A stretch of DNA of 64,000 nt from Kibdelosporangium sp. MJ126-NF4. GTDB taxonomy: Bacteria; Actinomycetota; Actinomycetes; Mycobacteriales; Pseudonocardiaceae. The position numbers and the translations under genes are program-made. The stretch covers positions 326,207 to 390,206 of the forward strand of contig NZ_CDME01000015.1 of the NCBI RefSeq assembly GCF_000826545.1, read 5' to 3'. This document shows positions 10,620 through 18,072 of the stretch, in pieces. Within the stretch, counting starts at the first letter, position 1. The number at the start of each line of letters is the position of its first letter. The notes below the pieces were generated by a model. It was not told the origin of the DNA and did no database searches. It was given only the letters and a program-made list of their open reading frames with translations.

Positions 10620-11665
10620 GGGCGTGGCACCGTCACGGCGACCCGCGTGCCCGAGCCGGGCGCACTGTCCACTGTGATCGATCCGCCGATCAGGGCGGCC
10701 CGTTCCCTCAGGCCCAGCAGGCCGAAGCCGGTGTGCTGTGTGTCCGTTCGGAAGCCCTGTCCGTTGTCGCTCACCACCATGCGGGTGTCCGCCTTGGTGA
10801 AGGTCACCGCGACGGACACCGTTTCGGCTTTGCCGTGGCGGCGGGCGTTGGTGATCGCTTCCTGGGCCGCGCGGTACAGGGCCGTCACGGTCGCGCGGTC
10901 GAGGTTCGGCTCGTCGCCGTCGACCTTCAGGGTCACGTCCAACGCCGTCAGCGCCGCGACCAGGGTCTGGCCGGTTCGCAGTGTGCCGACCGAGGTCCGG
11001 ACGTCCTCCAGCGCGTTGGCCACCGACTGTCTCGCGTCCGCGAGGGCTCGTGCGGCGATGTCCGGGTCGCGGTCGGTGAACGCCGCCACCTTCTCCAGCT
11101 GGATCGAGACCGCTGTCAGGTGGTGGCCGAGGCTGTCGTGGATGTCCCTGGCCAACCTGTTGCGCTCGGCTGCTGCCGACAGGTCCGCGATCCTGGCCGA
11201 CGCCCGGCGTTCCCGGACCGCCACGTCCGCCATGGCGACGGCCAGTATCAGGCCCAGGCTGAACATCAGCACGTCGGACACGTAGTTCGCGTCCCGGTAC
11301 CAACCGGGCACCCACACCACGAAGCTGACGATCAACGCGGCCAGGCACAGCCCGCCGAGCACAAGCCCGGCCACGCGGCCGAACGTGAGGTACGCGGCGA
11401 ACGGGACCAGCACGAACAAGACCCGGGACAGGCTCGACTCGTCCAGTGCGACGACGACGAAGAACAAAGTCAGCCTGGCCACCAGGAACAACACGCCGTG
11501 CGGACGCCGTCGCTCCACCGCGTCGAGCACGAACAACGCCGCGATTCCCGCGACGAAGCCGAGGAGTCGCAACGGATGCGGTGTGCCGAGACCGGCGAAG
11601 GCGTAGTAGAGCCCGGCCAGGAGCACGACCGCGTAGACCGCGCCGGACACCCACGGCATCTTCAT
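10616..11665 (-). CDS. DesK-type sensor histidine kinase
   Basis: 349 aa. The N-terminal half has about five membrane segments (residues 5-165) with short loops, so the signal is probably sensed in or at the membrane. The phosphoacceptor region is HisKA_3-like, with RDIHDSLGHHLTAVS holding the His near residue 195. The ATP-binding domain is seen as ARRHGKAETV, DNGQGF and GLLGLRERA. The stop overlaps the regulator start by 4 bases. The ATG at 11665 lacks a strong Shine-Dalgarno but is the first Met of the first membrane helix. Confidence 0.93.
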   Translation of the reverse strand: MKMPWVSGAVYAVVLLAGLYYAFAGLGTPHPLRLLGFVAGIAALFVLDAVERRRPHGVLFLVARLTLFFVVVALDESSLSRVLFVLVPFAAYLTFGRVAGLVLGGLCLAALIVSFVVWVPGWYRDANYVSDVLMFSLGLILAVAMADVAVRERRASARIADLSAAAERNRLARDIHDSLGHHLTAVSIQLEKVAAFTDRDPDIAARALADARQSVANALEDVRTSVGTLRTGQTLVAALTALDVTLKVDGDEPNLDRATVTALYRAAQEAITNARRHGKAETVSVAVTFTKADTRMVVSDNGQGFRTDTQHTGFGLLGLRERAALIGGSITVDSAPGSGTRVAVTVPRP

Positions 11666-11812
11666 CCCCCGAGCCTACGGCGGCTCGGACACGGTACGGC
11701 CAAAGTTTGGCCAAAGGTCATGTGCCCCTGCCATGACCGTGGGCACTTCCCGCGTGACCAGCCGTCGCACCAGGCTTCTGGCAAGAAATCCCTTACTTGT
11801 CAAGGAGTTCGC

Positions 11813-12352
11813 ATGATTGCCAGATGGGTGGGCTCGGCCGCGGGCCTGTGTATCGCGGTACCGGGCGCTGTCGAGGCGTTCACCGGGGAGACCGCCGTGA
11901 CCAGCTTCGTCGTCGGCCTGTCCCCGGCGCTCGCGCTTCCGTTGCTCGTCGCGCTGCACCAACGCCAGCGGGTGACGTCGTCCGGTTCGTTCGGCGAGGT
12001 GGCCTTCACGCTGAACCTGGTGGGGCTCGGGCTGTTCGGTGGTGCCGCGTTCACGCTCAACATGGTGCTGTTCCACCTCGACCAGCCGGTACTTCCCGGC
12101 CCGAGCATGATCGCTTTCCTTGGCAGTGCCGTGGTGTTCACCGTCGGCACTGTCCTTTTCGGAGTATCCATGCTGCGGGCCGGTGTTCATCCGAAGGTGC
12201 CGGTCGTCGCCTACATGGTGGCCTTCCCGTTGCTCGCGCTCGCCGCACGACTGCCCGACACGCCGCTGACCAGCGCGGGGCACGTCGTGGCTGGCGCTTC
12301 GCTGGTCTGGCTGGCCAACGCCGCCGCGACTCAGTCTGCGAGGACTCTCTGA
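11813..12352 (+). CDS. Integral membrane protein, likely target of adjacent two-component system
   Basis: 179 aa with about five hydrophobic helices and almost no soluble domain. ATG 11813 has AAGGAG 5 bases upstream. It is divergent from the sensor kinase, and a comparable arrangement (response regulator, kinase, divergent membrane protein of similar length) recurs at 38.6-41.1 kb, although the two membrane proteins are not obviously related. I recognise no named family. Its last 22 bases overlap the convergent decarboxylase-like gene. Confidence 0.75.
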   Translation: MIARWVGSAAGLCIAVPGAVEAFTGETAVTSFVVGLSPALALPLLVALHQRQRVTSSGSFGEVAFTLNLVGLGLFGGAAFTLNMVLFHLDQPVLPGPSMIAFLGSAVVFTVGTVLFGVSMLRAGVHPKVPVVAYMVAFPLLALAARLPDTPLTSAGHVVAGASLVWLANAAATQSARTL

Positions 12353-12702
12353 GCGATCGCCAGCGCGCGGTTGGCAGTCGGCACTCCCGCGTACAGACCG
12401 ACCTGCAGCAACACCTCGGAGATCTCCTCCTTGGTCACGCCGTTGCGCAGGGCCGCGCGGACGTGCATCGCGAGTTCGTCCTCGTGCTGGAGGGCGGCGA
12501 GCAGCGCGAGCGTGATCAGGCTGCGTGACCTGCGGTCCAGTCCTGGCCTGCTCCAGATGTCGCCCCACGCGTTGCGGGTGATGTAGTCCTGGAAATCCCG
12601 TGTCACGTCGTCGGTGCGCGCGATCGACCGGTCGACGTGCTCGTCTCCCAGCACTTCCCGCCGCACCCGCATGCCCCGCTCGTAGCGTTCCTCGTCGTTC
12701 AC
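12331..12702 (-). CDS. Carboxymuconolactone decarboxylase-like protein
   Basis: 123 aa from GTG 12702, with GGAGGGG upstream. It matches the CMD/PcaC fold: WGDIWSRPGLDRRSRSLITLALLAAL in the middle and VRAALRNGVTKEEISEVLLQVGLYAGVPTANRAL at the C-terminus, with His 80 before the last helices. There is no CxxC pair, so it is not an AhpD peroxidase. PcaC acts in protocatechuate breakdown, but no other pca genes are nearby, and stand-alone CMD proteins often have other roles. It is divergent from soxR with a SoxR-box-like sequence between them, which hints at redox control. Confidence 0.85.
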   Translation of the reverse strand: MNDEERYERGMRVRREVLGDEHVDRSIARTDDVTRDFQDYITRNAWGDIWSRPGLDRRSRSLITLALLAALQHEDELAMHVRAALRNGVTKEEISEVLLQVGLYAGVPTANRALAIAQRVLAD

Positions 12703-12737
12703 CTTGCGTTCCCCTCCGCGAGCCTGACATTCTGATA

Positions 12738-12755
12738 GTTAAAGTACGCTTGAGG
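12738..12755. promoter_or_regulatory. SoxR box-like operator
   Basis: GTTAAAGTACGCTTGAGG matches 12 of 18 positions of the E. coli soxS operator (CCTCAAGTTAACTTGAGG), with a perfect right half CTTGAGG. It lies in the 66-base divergent spacer between the decarboxylase-like gene and soxR, 13 bases before the soxR start. Control of both genes is inferred. Confidence 0.65.
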
Positions 12756-12768
12756 GTCAAGGGCGGTT

Positions 12769-13233
12769 ATGCACACCAGAGACCTACTGGGGGTCGGCGA
12801 GGTGTCGCGGCGCAGCGGGTTCGCCTCGTCGGCGCTGCGGTACTACGACAGCCTCGGCTTGATCACATCGACACGGACGGCCGGTTCGCAGCGGCGATAC
12901 GAACGCGGCGTGTTGCGCCGCCTCGCCTTCATCCGCGCGGCCCGCAACGTCGGGCTGACGCTGGAGGAGATCGCCGCGGCGCTGGCCACGCTGCCCCAGG
13001 GCCGCACGCCGACCAAAGCCGACTGGTCGAAGCTCTCCCGTGGCTGGCGTGAACGGATCAACGAACAGATCCTGGCCCTGGAGTCGCTGCGCGACCAACT
13101 CGACTCGTGCATCGGCTGCGGCTGCCTCTCGATGCGGACGTGCGCGTTCTCCAACCCGGACGACGAGCTGGCCGACCGCGGACCTGGAGCCCGAAACCTG
13201 CCGGGGCGGCTGCGTGCAGCCGAAGCAGGTTGA
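12769..13233 (+). CDS. soxR: Redox-sensing MerR-family regulator SoxR
   Basis: 154 aa. Residues 8-75 form a MerR DNA-binding domain (VGEVSRRSGFASSALRYYDSLGLI), followed by the dimerisation helix. The [2Fe-2S] cluster motif is present: C114, C117, C119 and C125 in DSCIGCGCLSMRTC. In actinomycetes SoxR responds to redox-active compounds and controls small sets of detoxifying genes. The adjacent divergent decarboxylase-like gene and the SoxR-like box fit this. The tail after residue 130 is short and charged. Confidence 0.93.
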   Translation: MHTRDLLGVGEVSRRSGFASSALRYYDSLGLITSTRTAGSQRRYERGVLRRLAFIRAARNVGLTLEEIAAALATLPQGRTPTKADWSKLSRGWRERINEQILALESLRDQLDSCIGCGCLSMRTCAFSNPDDELADRGPGARNLPGRLRAAEAG

Positions 13234-13251
13234 GGTGGCAAACTCCCGCCC

Positions 13252-14223
13252 ATGGAATACCAGCTCAAGGCCGAGGTCGCCCCGCCGGCAGGGACCCCGG
13301 AACTGGACGCACTGCACCGCCACGGCGTCGTGTCGCTGCTCGACGAGCAGCTCGACCTGCTGGCCGGCATCGAAGGACCCGACGGTGTCGAGATCGAGCC
13401 GCTCGATCACGAGGTGACCGCCCACCCGGGTGGCGCGTCGATCAAGTGGCTCGTCGAGGCTCCCGCCCTGGCGTTCGCCGAGGAGGCAGCCCGTGCGGTG
13501 CTGACCGAGCTGCTCGAACGCACCGAACTGCTGGCCACCTGGTCGGTCGGCACGTGCGAGGTCACCGTGAGTGACGAGGACCTGGAGACCGCGCTGGAGG
13601 ACGACCCGGCCGAGACGGAGGCCGAGCTCGACGAGGAAGCGATCGAGCTGATCGAGCTGTCCGGCGCGGAGATCGACGAGCGCCGCGACCTGCTGGCCGC
13701 CTCGTCCGAGCTGGTGACCGCGCTGGGCACGGACTCGTTCGGCACCGAGGACGGCGTCAGCCCCGAGCAGGCCCAGCTGGTGGCCGGCGCGCTGGCCGAG
13801 GCCGTCGTCGCGGTGATCGACGAGCTGTTCGACGACGTCAAGGCGCTCGACGAGGACGACACCACCGCCGACCAGCACGACGAGCTGCTCGTGCTGGACG
13901 AGCTGCCGACGGCGTTCGCCGACCAGTACTCGGCCTGGTTCGCCAAGCGGTTCCTGATCGCGGCGGTGATCGTCGGCGAGCGGCTGACCGAGGACGAGTG
14001 GCGCTCGCCGACCAACGTCGCCGAGGCACTGGCCCTGCACCTGTTCAAGGGCCGTGCGCGGATCGAGCTGGCCGGAGCGGGCCTGCTGGACGAGGACACG
14101 CTCAAGCGCGCCTTCGCCGCGTTCGACGAGACCGCGTTCGACGACCTCGAGCACGAGGCGCTGTACGCGGAGGACGCCGAAGGCTCCGTTGTGGACTGGC
14201 TGCCCACGATCGCCAAGGCGTAG
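13252..14223 (+). CDS. Acidic cytoplasmic protein, function unknown
   Basis: 323 aa and strikingly acidic, especially residues 105-215, which are dense in Asp and Glu and largely helical (for example ETALEDDPAETEAELDEE). There is no signal peptide, membrane segment or catalytic motif that I recognise. The C-terminal 90 residues look like a compact helical domain. It begins 18 bases after soxR on the same strand and could be co-transcribed with it, but nothing in the protein suggests a redox role. The third-position GC bias supports real coding. Confidence 0.7.
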   Translation: MEYQLKAEVAPPAGTPELDALHRHGVVSLLDEQLDLLAGIEGPDGVEIEPLDHEVTAHPGGASIKWLVEAPALAFAEEAARAVLTELLERTELLATWSVGTCEVTVSDEDLETALEDDPAETEAELDEEAIELIELSGAEIDERRDLLAASSELVTALGTDSFGTEDGVSPEQAQLVAGALAEAVVAVIDELFDDVKALDEDDTTADQHDELLVLDELPTAFADQYSAWFAKRFLIAAVIVGERLTEDEWRSPTNVAEALALHLFKGRARIELAGAGLLDEDTLKRAFAAFDETAFDDLEHEALYAEDAEGSVVDWLPTIAKA

Positions 14224-14307
14224 GTTCACGGTCGGCCCGGACGTGTCGAGTCCGGGCCGACCGGTTCGTTCTTCTCCTGACTCCGATCGACGACCAGGAG
14301 GATCGAG

Positions 14308-14646
14308 ATGCGCTTCATGTTGTTGATCTACGACTGCCACCGCGAGCAGATGCCGGACGACTACGACCAAGTGGTCGGGGCCTACGCCCAGCTGCTGAAG
14401 GACCGTGGCGTGTTCGTCGCAGCCGACCCGCTGCACCTGCCGGACACGGCGACGAAAGTGCGCGTGCGCGACGACGACACGTTGATCACGAATGGCCCGT
14501 TCGCCGAGACACACGAGCAACTCGGCGGTTATTTCATGCTGGACTGCGCCGACCTGGACGAAGCCATCGAGCTGGCGGCGTTGTGCCCGATGGCCACGCG
14601 TGGCTCGGTGGAGATCAGGCCGGTCCTGGAAGTCGACTTCCTGTAG
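14308..14646 (+). CDS. YCII (DGPF-type) family protein
   Basis: 112 aa with the YCII/DGPF fold: a MRFMLLIYD start, a central DTLITNGPFAETHEQLGGYFML where the family DGPF motif reads NGPF, and an EIRPVLEVDF end. AGGAGG precedes the ATG at optimal spacing. Proteins of this family are encoded next to ECF42-group sigma factors, and the sigma gene here begins on the very next base after this stop, so the two are translationally coupled. The biochemical activity of these proteins is not established. Confidence 0.92.
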   Translation: MRFMLLIYDCHREQMPDDYDQVVGAYAQLLKDRGVFVAADPLHLPDTATKVRVRDDDTLITNGPFAETHEQLGGYFMLDCADLDEAIELAALCPMATRGSVEIRPVLEVDFL

Positions 14647-15861
14647 ATGCGCGCTCTGTTGATGCACGCGGTCGAGCAGGTGTTCCGGGAGCAGCGCACC
14701 CGGATGCTCGCGGCCTTGACGCGGGTCCTTGGCGACATGGAACTCGCCGAGGACTCCTTGCAGGACGCGCTCACGGAGGCGTTGCGCAGCTGGTCGGACG
14801 TGCCGGACGACCCGATGGCCTGGCTGCTGACCGTGGCCCGCAACCGCGCGATCGACCGCATCCGGCGCGCCCGCCGAGCGCCAGCGCCTCCGACAGCGGC
14901 CGTGCTGGAACACAGCGAGGAACGCCTGCTGAACGTCGGCGACGAGCGGCTCTCGTTGATCTTCACGTGTTGTCACCCGGCGTTGTCGCTGGAAGCGCGC
15001 GTGGCGTTGACGTTGCAGGCGGTCGCGGGGCTGACGGCGGCGCAGATCGGGCGTGAGTTCCTCGTGCCGGAGTCCACAATGGCGCAACGGCTGGTCCGGG
15101 CCAAGCGCAAGATCCGCGACGCCGGGATCGCGTTCGCCGTCCCCGCGGACCACCAACTGCCCCACCGGCTTTCCGCCGTGCTCGCGGTGGTCTACCTGGT
15201 GTACACGCAGGGATACACGTCCGCGGACCACACGCTGGCCGCCGAGGCGATCCGGCTGGGCAAGCTGATCGCGACGCTCATGCCGGACGAGCCGGAAGCG
15301 CACGGGCTGTTGGCGTTGATGCTCCTGCAGGACTCGAGAAGGAACGCGAGAACCACCCAGTCGGGTGATCTTGTGCTGCTGACAGACCAAGATCGAACAC
15401 TGTGGGACGCCACGCAGATCGCCGAGGGCATCGGAATCCTGGAGCGCGCACTGAGCCACCGCCAACCCGGGCCGTACCAACTGCAGGCCGCGATCGCCGC
15501 CGTGCACTCCCAAGCCGCCCGCGCGCAGGACACGGACTGGCTGCAGATCGCCGCCCTGTACACGGACCTGGCGGCCCGCCAGCCGACGCCGGTGATCCGG
15601 CTCAACCTCGCCGTGGCGGTCGCGATGGCCGACGAACCAGCAACCGGCCTGCGCATGATCGACGAGATCGAAGGCCTGGACAAGTTCCACCTGATGCACT
15701 CGGCCCGCGCGGACCTGCTGCGCCGCATGGGAAGGACGCAAGAAGCGGCGGAGTCCTACCGCCGGGCGCTTGAACTGGCCACAGAGGACTCCGACCGCCG
15801 CTTCCTGCGCTCCCGACTCACCGAGCTGGGAGCTGAAAGCCCGGATCTACCACCGAGTTGA
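14647..15861 (+). CDS. ECF42-type RNA polymerase sigma factor with TPR-like C-terminus
   Basis: 404 aa. Residues 1-70 are sigma region 2 ([38 protein letters not shown]). Region 4 comes near residues 115-170 ([29 protein letters not shown]). It is followed by the long C-terminal extension (from [19 protein letters not shown]) that defines the ECF42 group and contains TPR-like helices. The group lacks a normal anti-sigma factor; its extension is thought to control activity. It is paired with the YCII gene immediately upstream. Its 3' end overlaps the convergent hemerythrin-like gene by 44 bases. Confidence 0.93.
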   Translation: MRALLMHAVEQVFREQRTRMLAALTRVLGDMELAEDSLQDALTEALRSWSDVPDDPMAWLLTVARNRAIDRIRRARRAPAPPTAAVLEHSEERLLNVGDERLSLIFTCCHPALSLEARVALTLQAVAGLTAAQIGREFLVPESTMAQRLVRAKRKIRDAGIAFAVPADHQLPHRLSAVLAVVYLVYTQGYTSADHTLAAEAIRLGKLIATLMPDEPEAHGLLALMLLQDSRRNARTTQSGDLVLLTDQDRTLWDATQIAEGIGILERALSHRQPGPYQLQAAIAAVHSQAARAQDTDWLQIAALYTDLAARQPTPVIRLNLAVAVAMADEPATGLRMIDEIEGLDKFHLMHSARADLLRRMGRTQEAAESYRRALELATEDSDRRFLRSRLTELGAESPDLPPS

Positions 15862-16315
15862 GCGCGTCGACAATCTTGCGCTCCTCGAAGGACAGATGCG
15901 ACTCCACAATGGCCTGGACGCCGTTGATCTCCCGCAGTGCGTCCGCGCGGTCGGTGAAGTCGATGTCCTCAAGGCGTTTCAGCATCATGGTGATGATGTC
16001 GTGGTCGCGTGACAGCTCGTCCAGCACCGGTTTCAGCTCGGGAAACTGTTGCGCCAGAACGGGAAACATCACGGCGTCCTCACCGGTGTGATGTTTGGTG
16101 ATGGCCTGGCAGAACGTCAGGCAGTGCGCCTGGAGTTTGCGTGGCCGCGCCAGCCCGGCTTCGACATCCGCGCGCAACTGGGCAAGCTGCTCACGCAGCC
16201 AGTCGTGAATTTCGATGAGTTGAGTGCCAAAGGCCGCGAGACGGCTCTTCGATTCCAAGATCTTCCTAGTCGTACCACGCCTCCGCGCCCTCGGCGGTCT
16301 CTTTGCCGGGTGCAC
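15818..16315 (-). CDS. Hemerythrin HHE-domain protein
   Basis: 165 aa from GTG 16315; no better start was found and the first 25 residues are Arg-rich and may not be translated. The four-helix HHE pattern is visible: H37, H64, HHTGED (75-80), RDHD (103-106) and [10 protein letters not shown] (138-147), giving the His and Glu ligands for a di-iron centre. Such proteins bind oxygen, sense redox state or protect against nitric oxide. The gene is tail to tail with the ECF42 sigma gene and overlaps it by 44 bases. It is 29 bases downstream of the 89-aa unknown gene on the same strand, so the two may share a transcript. Confidence 0.85.
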   Translation of the reverse strand: MHPAKRPPRARRRGTTRKILESKSRLAAFGTQLIEIHDWLREQLAQLRADVEAGLARPRKLQAHCLTFCQAITKHHTGEDAVMFPVLAQQFPELKPVLDELSRDHDIITMMLKRLEDIDFTDRADALREINGVQAIVESHLSFEERKIVDALNSVVDPGFQLPAR

Positions 16316-16344
16316 TGCGACGCTGGAGAAGATGAGATCACTGG

Positions 16345-16614
16345 TCAGGCGGGTTCGTCAAGTACCTCCGGCTCGGGGTCGATCCACACGATCTCGTGGG
16401 AGCTGCCGAAGAGGTAGTTGAGCCTGTCGGTCGACTGGAACCGCCCGGTCAGCCCCGGCTCGACCGAGTGCACGATCACGCGTTCGGCAGTGGCCAGGCC
16501 CCAGGCGATCACAACACCGGGCGGACCGTCGTCGTCGAACGGAAGCTCACACACCGCGAACCGGCTCGGCGGATTCCCGACAGCGGTGTCGCACAGCACA
16601 TCCCGACTTGTCAT
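16345..16614 (-). CDS. 89-aa protein divergent from XRE regulator
   Basis: 89 aa with no family I recognise. It has a PFDDDGPPGVVIAWGLATAERVIVHS core and an acidic Pro-rich C-terminus (WIDPEPEVLDEPA). It is small, acidic and soluble. It is divergent from an XRE/DUF5753 regulator, a place usually taken in actinomycetes by a DUF397 protein; this sequence does not look like DUF397. A perfect inverted repeat lies in the shared spacer, so control by that regulator is plausible. Confidence 0.6.
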   Translation of the reverse strand: MTSRDVLCDTAVGNPPSRFAVCELPFDDDGPPGVVIAWGLATAERVIVHSVEPGLTGRFQSTDRLNYLFGSSHEIVWIDPEPEVLDEPA

Positions 16615-16640
16615 GGAAAGAACGATGGCATAAGGCGAGC

Positions 16641-16661
16641 TTGTCTCGGAAGTCGAGACAA
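16641..16661. promoter_or_regulatory. Inverted repeat TTGTCTCG-5-CGAGACAA
   Basis: Perfect 8-base arms at 16641-16648 and 16654-16661 with a 5-base spacer. The site is 27 bases upstream of the 89-aa gene and 43 bases upstream of the XRE gene. This is a strong candidate operator for the XRE protein acting on both genes. Confidence 0.6.
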
Positions 16662-16703
16662 AACCACGATCGAGGGATGCGGATTCGCTTTCCTCGCGGT
16701 GAA

Positions 16704-17555
16704 ATGGTCACCATGAAAGCTGGCTCGACCCGGCTCCGCCTGCTGGCGGCGGAGCTCAAGCACCTGCGCGACAAGGCAGGGCTCAACGTTCGCGACGCCG
16801 CACAGTTGGCCGGTCTCTCGCGAGCATCGCTCAACAGGATGGAGCTCGGCCGCCGCGTGATCGAACCCGAGGACATGTCCGCCCTGCTGGTGATCTACGG
16901 CGTCAGGGGTGTCGAGCGGGACCACCTGCTGAACCTGACCCGACAATTGGGGCAGCCGCACTGGTGGGAGATCCCGTCTTCGCTCGGCTTGAGCATGGCA
17001 CTGCCCGCGCTGATCGCCTTCGAGTCACAAGCTTCCCGGGTGACCCAGTTCGAGTTGCTGCGCATTCCGGGGCTGCTCCAGACCCCGGAGTACATCAGGG
17101 CGATCATGCGAAGTTTCCGTTTTCCCCTTGCCGAACAGGACAAGCGGATTGCCATCCGACTCGAACGACAGGAACTGCTGACTCGCCCCAAGCCACATTT
17201 CCTCGCGATTCTCGACGAGAGTGTCCTGCAGCGACCTGTCGGTGGACCATCGGTGATGGTGAAACAGCTGAAAAGCTTGATCTCGGTGAGCCAACGTCCC
17301 AATGTCGACGTGCGGGTCATCCCGCTTGCCTGCGGGGCGCACACCGGCATGGACGGCTCGTTCGTGACCATGGAGTTCGCCGAGGCACCACCGATCGTCT
17401 ACCTGGAGCACAAGAAGGCATCCCACTTCCTCGACGAGCCCGAGTTGGTCGCTCCCTATCTCGAGGCGAACCAGATGCTCATGGAGATCGCACTTGACGC
17501 GGCAGGGTCACTCGACCTCATCGACCGAATGGCTGAAAAACACGCCAAGGCGTGA
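16704..17555 (+). CDS. XRE-family regulator with DUF5753
   Basis: 283 aa from ATG 16704; ATG 16713 is equally possible and longer frames back to 16608 would cover the inverted repeat. Residues 12-70 form a helix-turn-helix (ELKHLRDKAGLNVRDAAQLAGLSRASLNRMELGRR is the region). The rest is DUF5753, recognised by FELLRIPGLLQTPEYIRAI and by RPNVDVRVIPLACGAHTGMDGSFVTMEF. The family is abundant in Streptomyces-like bacteria and is usually paired with a small partner protein in development or secondary metabolism. Here the neighbour is the divergent 89-aa protein. Confidence 0.9.
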   Translation: MVTMKAGSTRLRLLAAELKHLRDKAGLNVRDAAQLAGLSRASLNRMELGRRVIEPEDMSALLVIYGVRGVERDHLLNLTRQLGQPHWWEIPSSLGLSMALPALIAFESQASRVTQFELLRIPGLLQTPEYIRAIMRSFRFPLAEQDKRIAIRLERQELLTRPKPHFLAILDESVLQRPVGGPSVMVKQLKSLISVSQRPNVDVRVIPLACGAHTGMDGSFVTMEFAEAPPIVYLEHKKASHFLDEPELVAPYLEANQMLMEIALDAAGSLDLIDRMAEKHAKA

Positions 17556-17697
17556 GACAAGAACGATCTTCATTGGCATCCTCCGTCCGATCCGCCAGCC
17601 GCTGGACCAGCCTCTCGAATTTCTTCCCCGTCGCTGTCGAGTTGGGGCTGACCTGGTCGTCCTCTGGCCAGTTGGTTCCGACTCGAAGGGAAGATCC

Positions 17698-18033
17698 ATG
17701 TCTGGCGAAGTCAACTGGTTCGAGCTCGCCGTCGACGACACCGCGAAGGCCACGGCCTTCTTCGGTGCTGTTCTCGGCTGGCAGACCGCTCCGTTCGAGG
17801 GCCATGACTATCACCTGGTCACCAACGGCGCCGCAGGCGCCATCGCGGCCAAGGACTCCGTAACCCCCAACAGCCGGGTGTACTTCAAGGCCGACGACCT
17901 CGACGCCTCCCTCGCCAAGGTCGCTGAGCTCGGCGGCAAGCCCGGCGAGCCGTCACCCGTCCCCGGCTTCGGGCGCGTCGCGCACTGCCAGGACGACCAG
18001 GGCACCGCGTTCAGCCTGTTCGAGCAGAGCTGA
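17698..18033 (+). CDS. VOC (glyoxalase-like) family protein
   Basis: 111 aa from ATG 17698, preceded by AAGGGA at good spacing. The single-domain vicinal-oxygen-chelate pattern is clear: NWFELAVDDTAKATAFFGAVLGW at the N-terminus, VYFKADDLDASLAKVAELGGK in the second module, and AHCQDDQGTAFSLFE at the end. It probably acts as a dimer. The substrate is unknown. Similar small proteins are annotated as glyoxalase or bleomycin-resistance-like, and neither role is shown here. Confidence 0.9.
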   Translation: MSGEVNWFELAVDDTAKATAFFGAVLGWQTAPFEGHDYHLVTNGAAGAIAAKDSVTPNSRVYFKADDLDASLAKVAELGGKPGEPSPVPGFGRVAHCQDDQGTAFSLFEQS

Positions 18034-18072
18034 CCCTGGTCACACGGGCTGGTGGGATAAGTTTGACGGGTC

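Noticed and set aside
12784..15741. A 985-codon minus-strand open frame across soxR, the acidic gene and the sigma gene
   Set aside because: It crosses three well-supported genes and has Gln/Arg/His-rich shadow composition.
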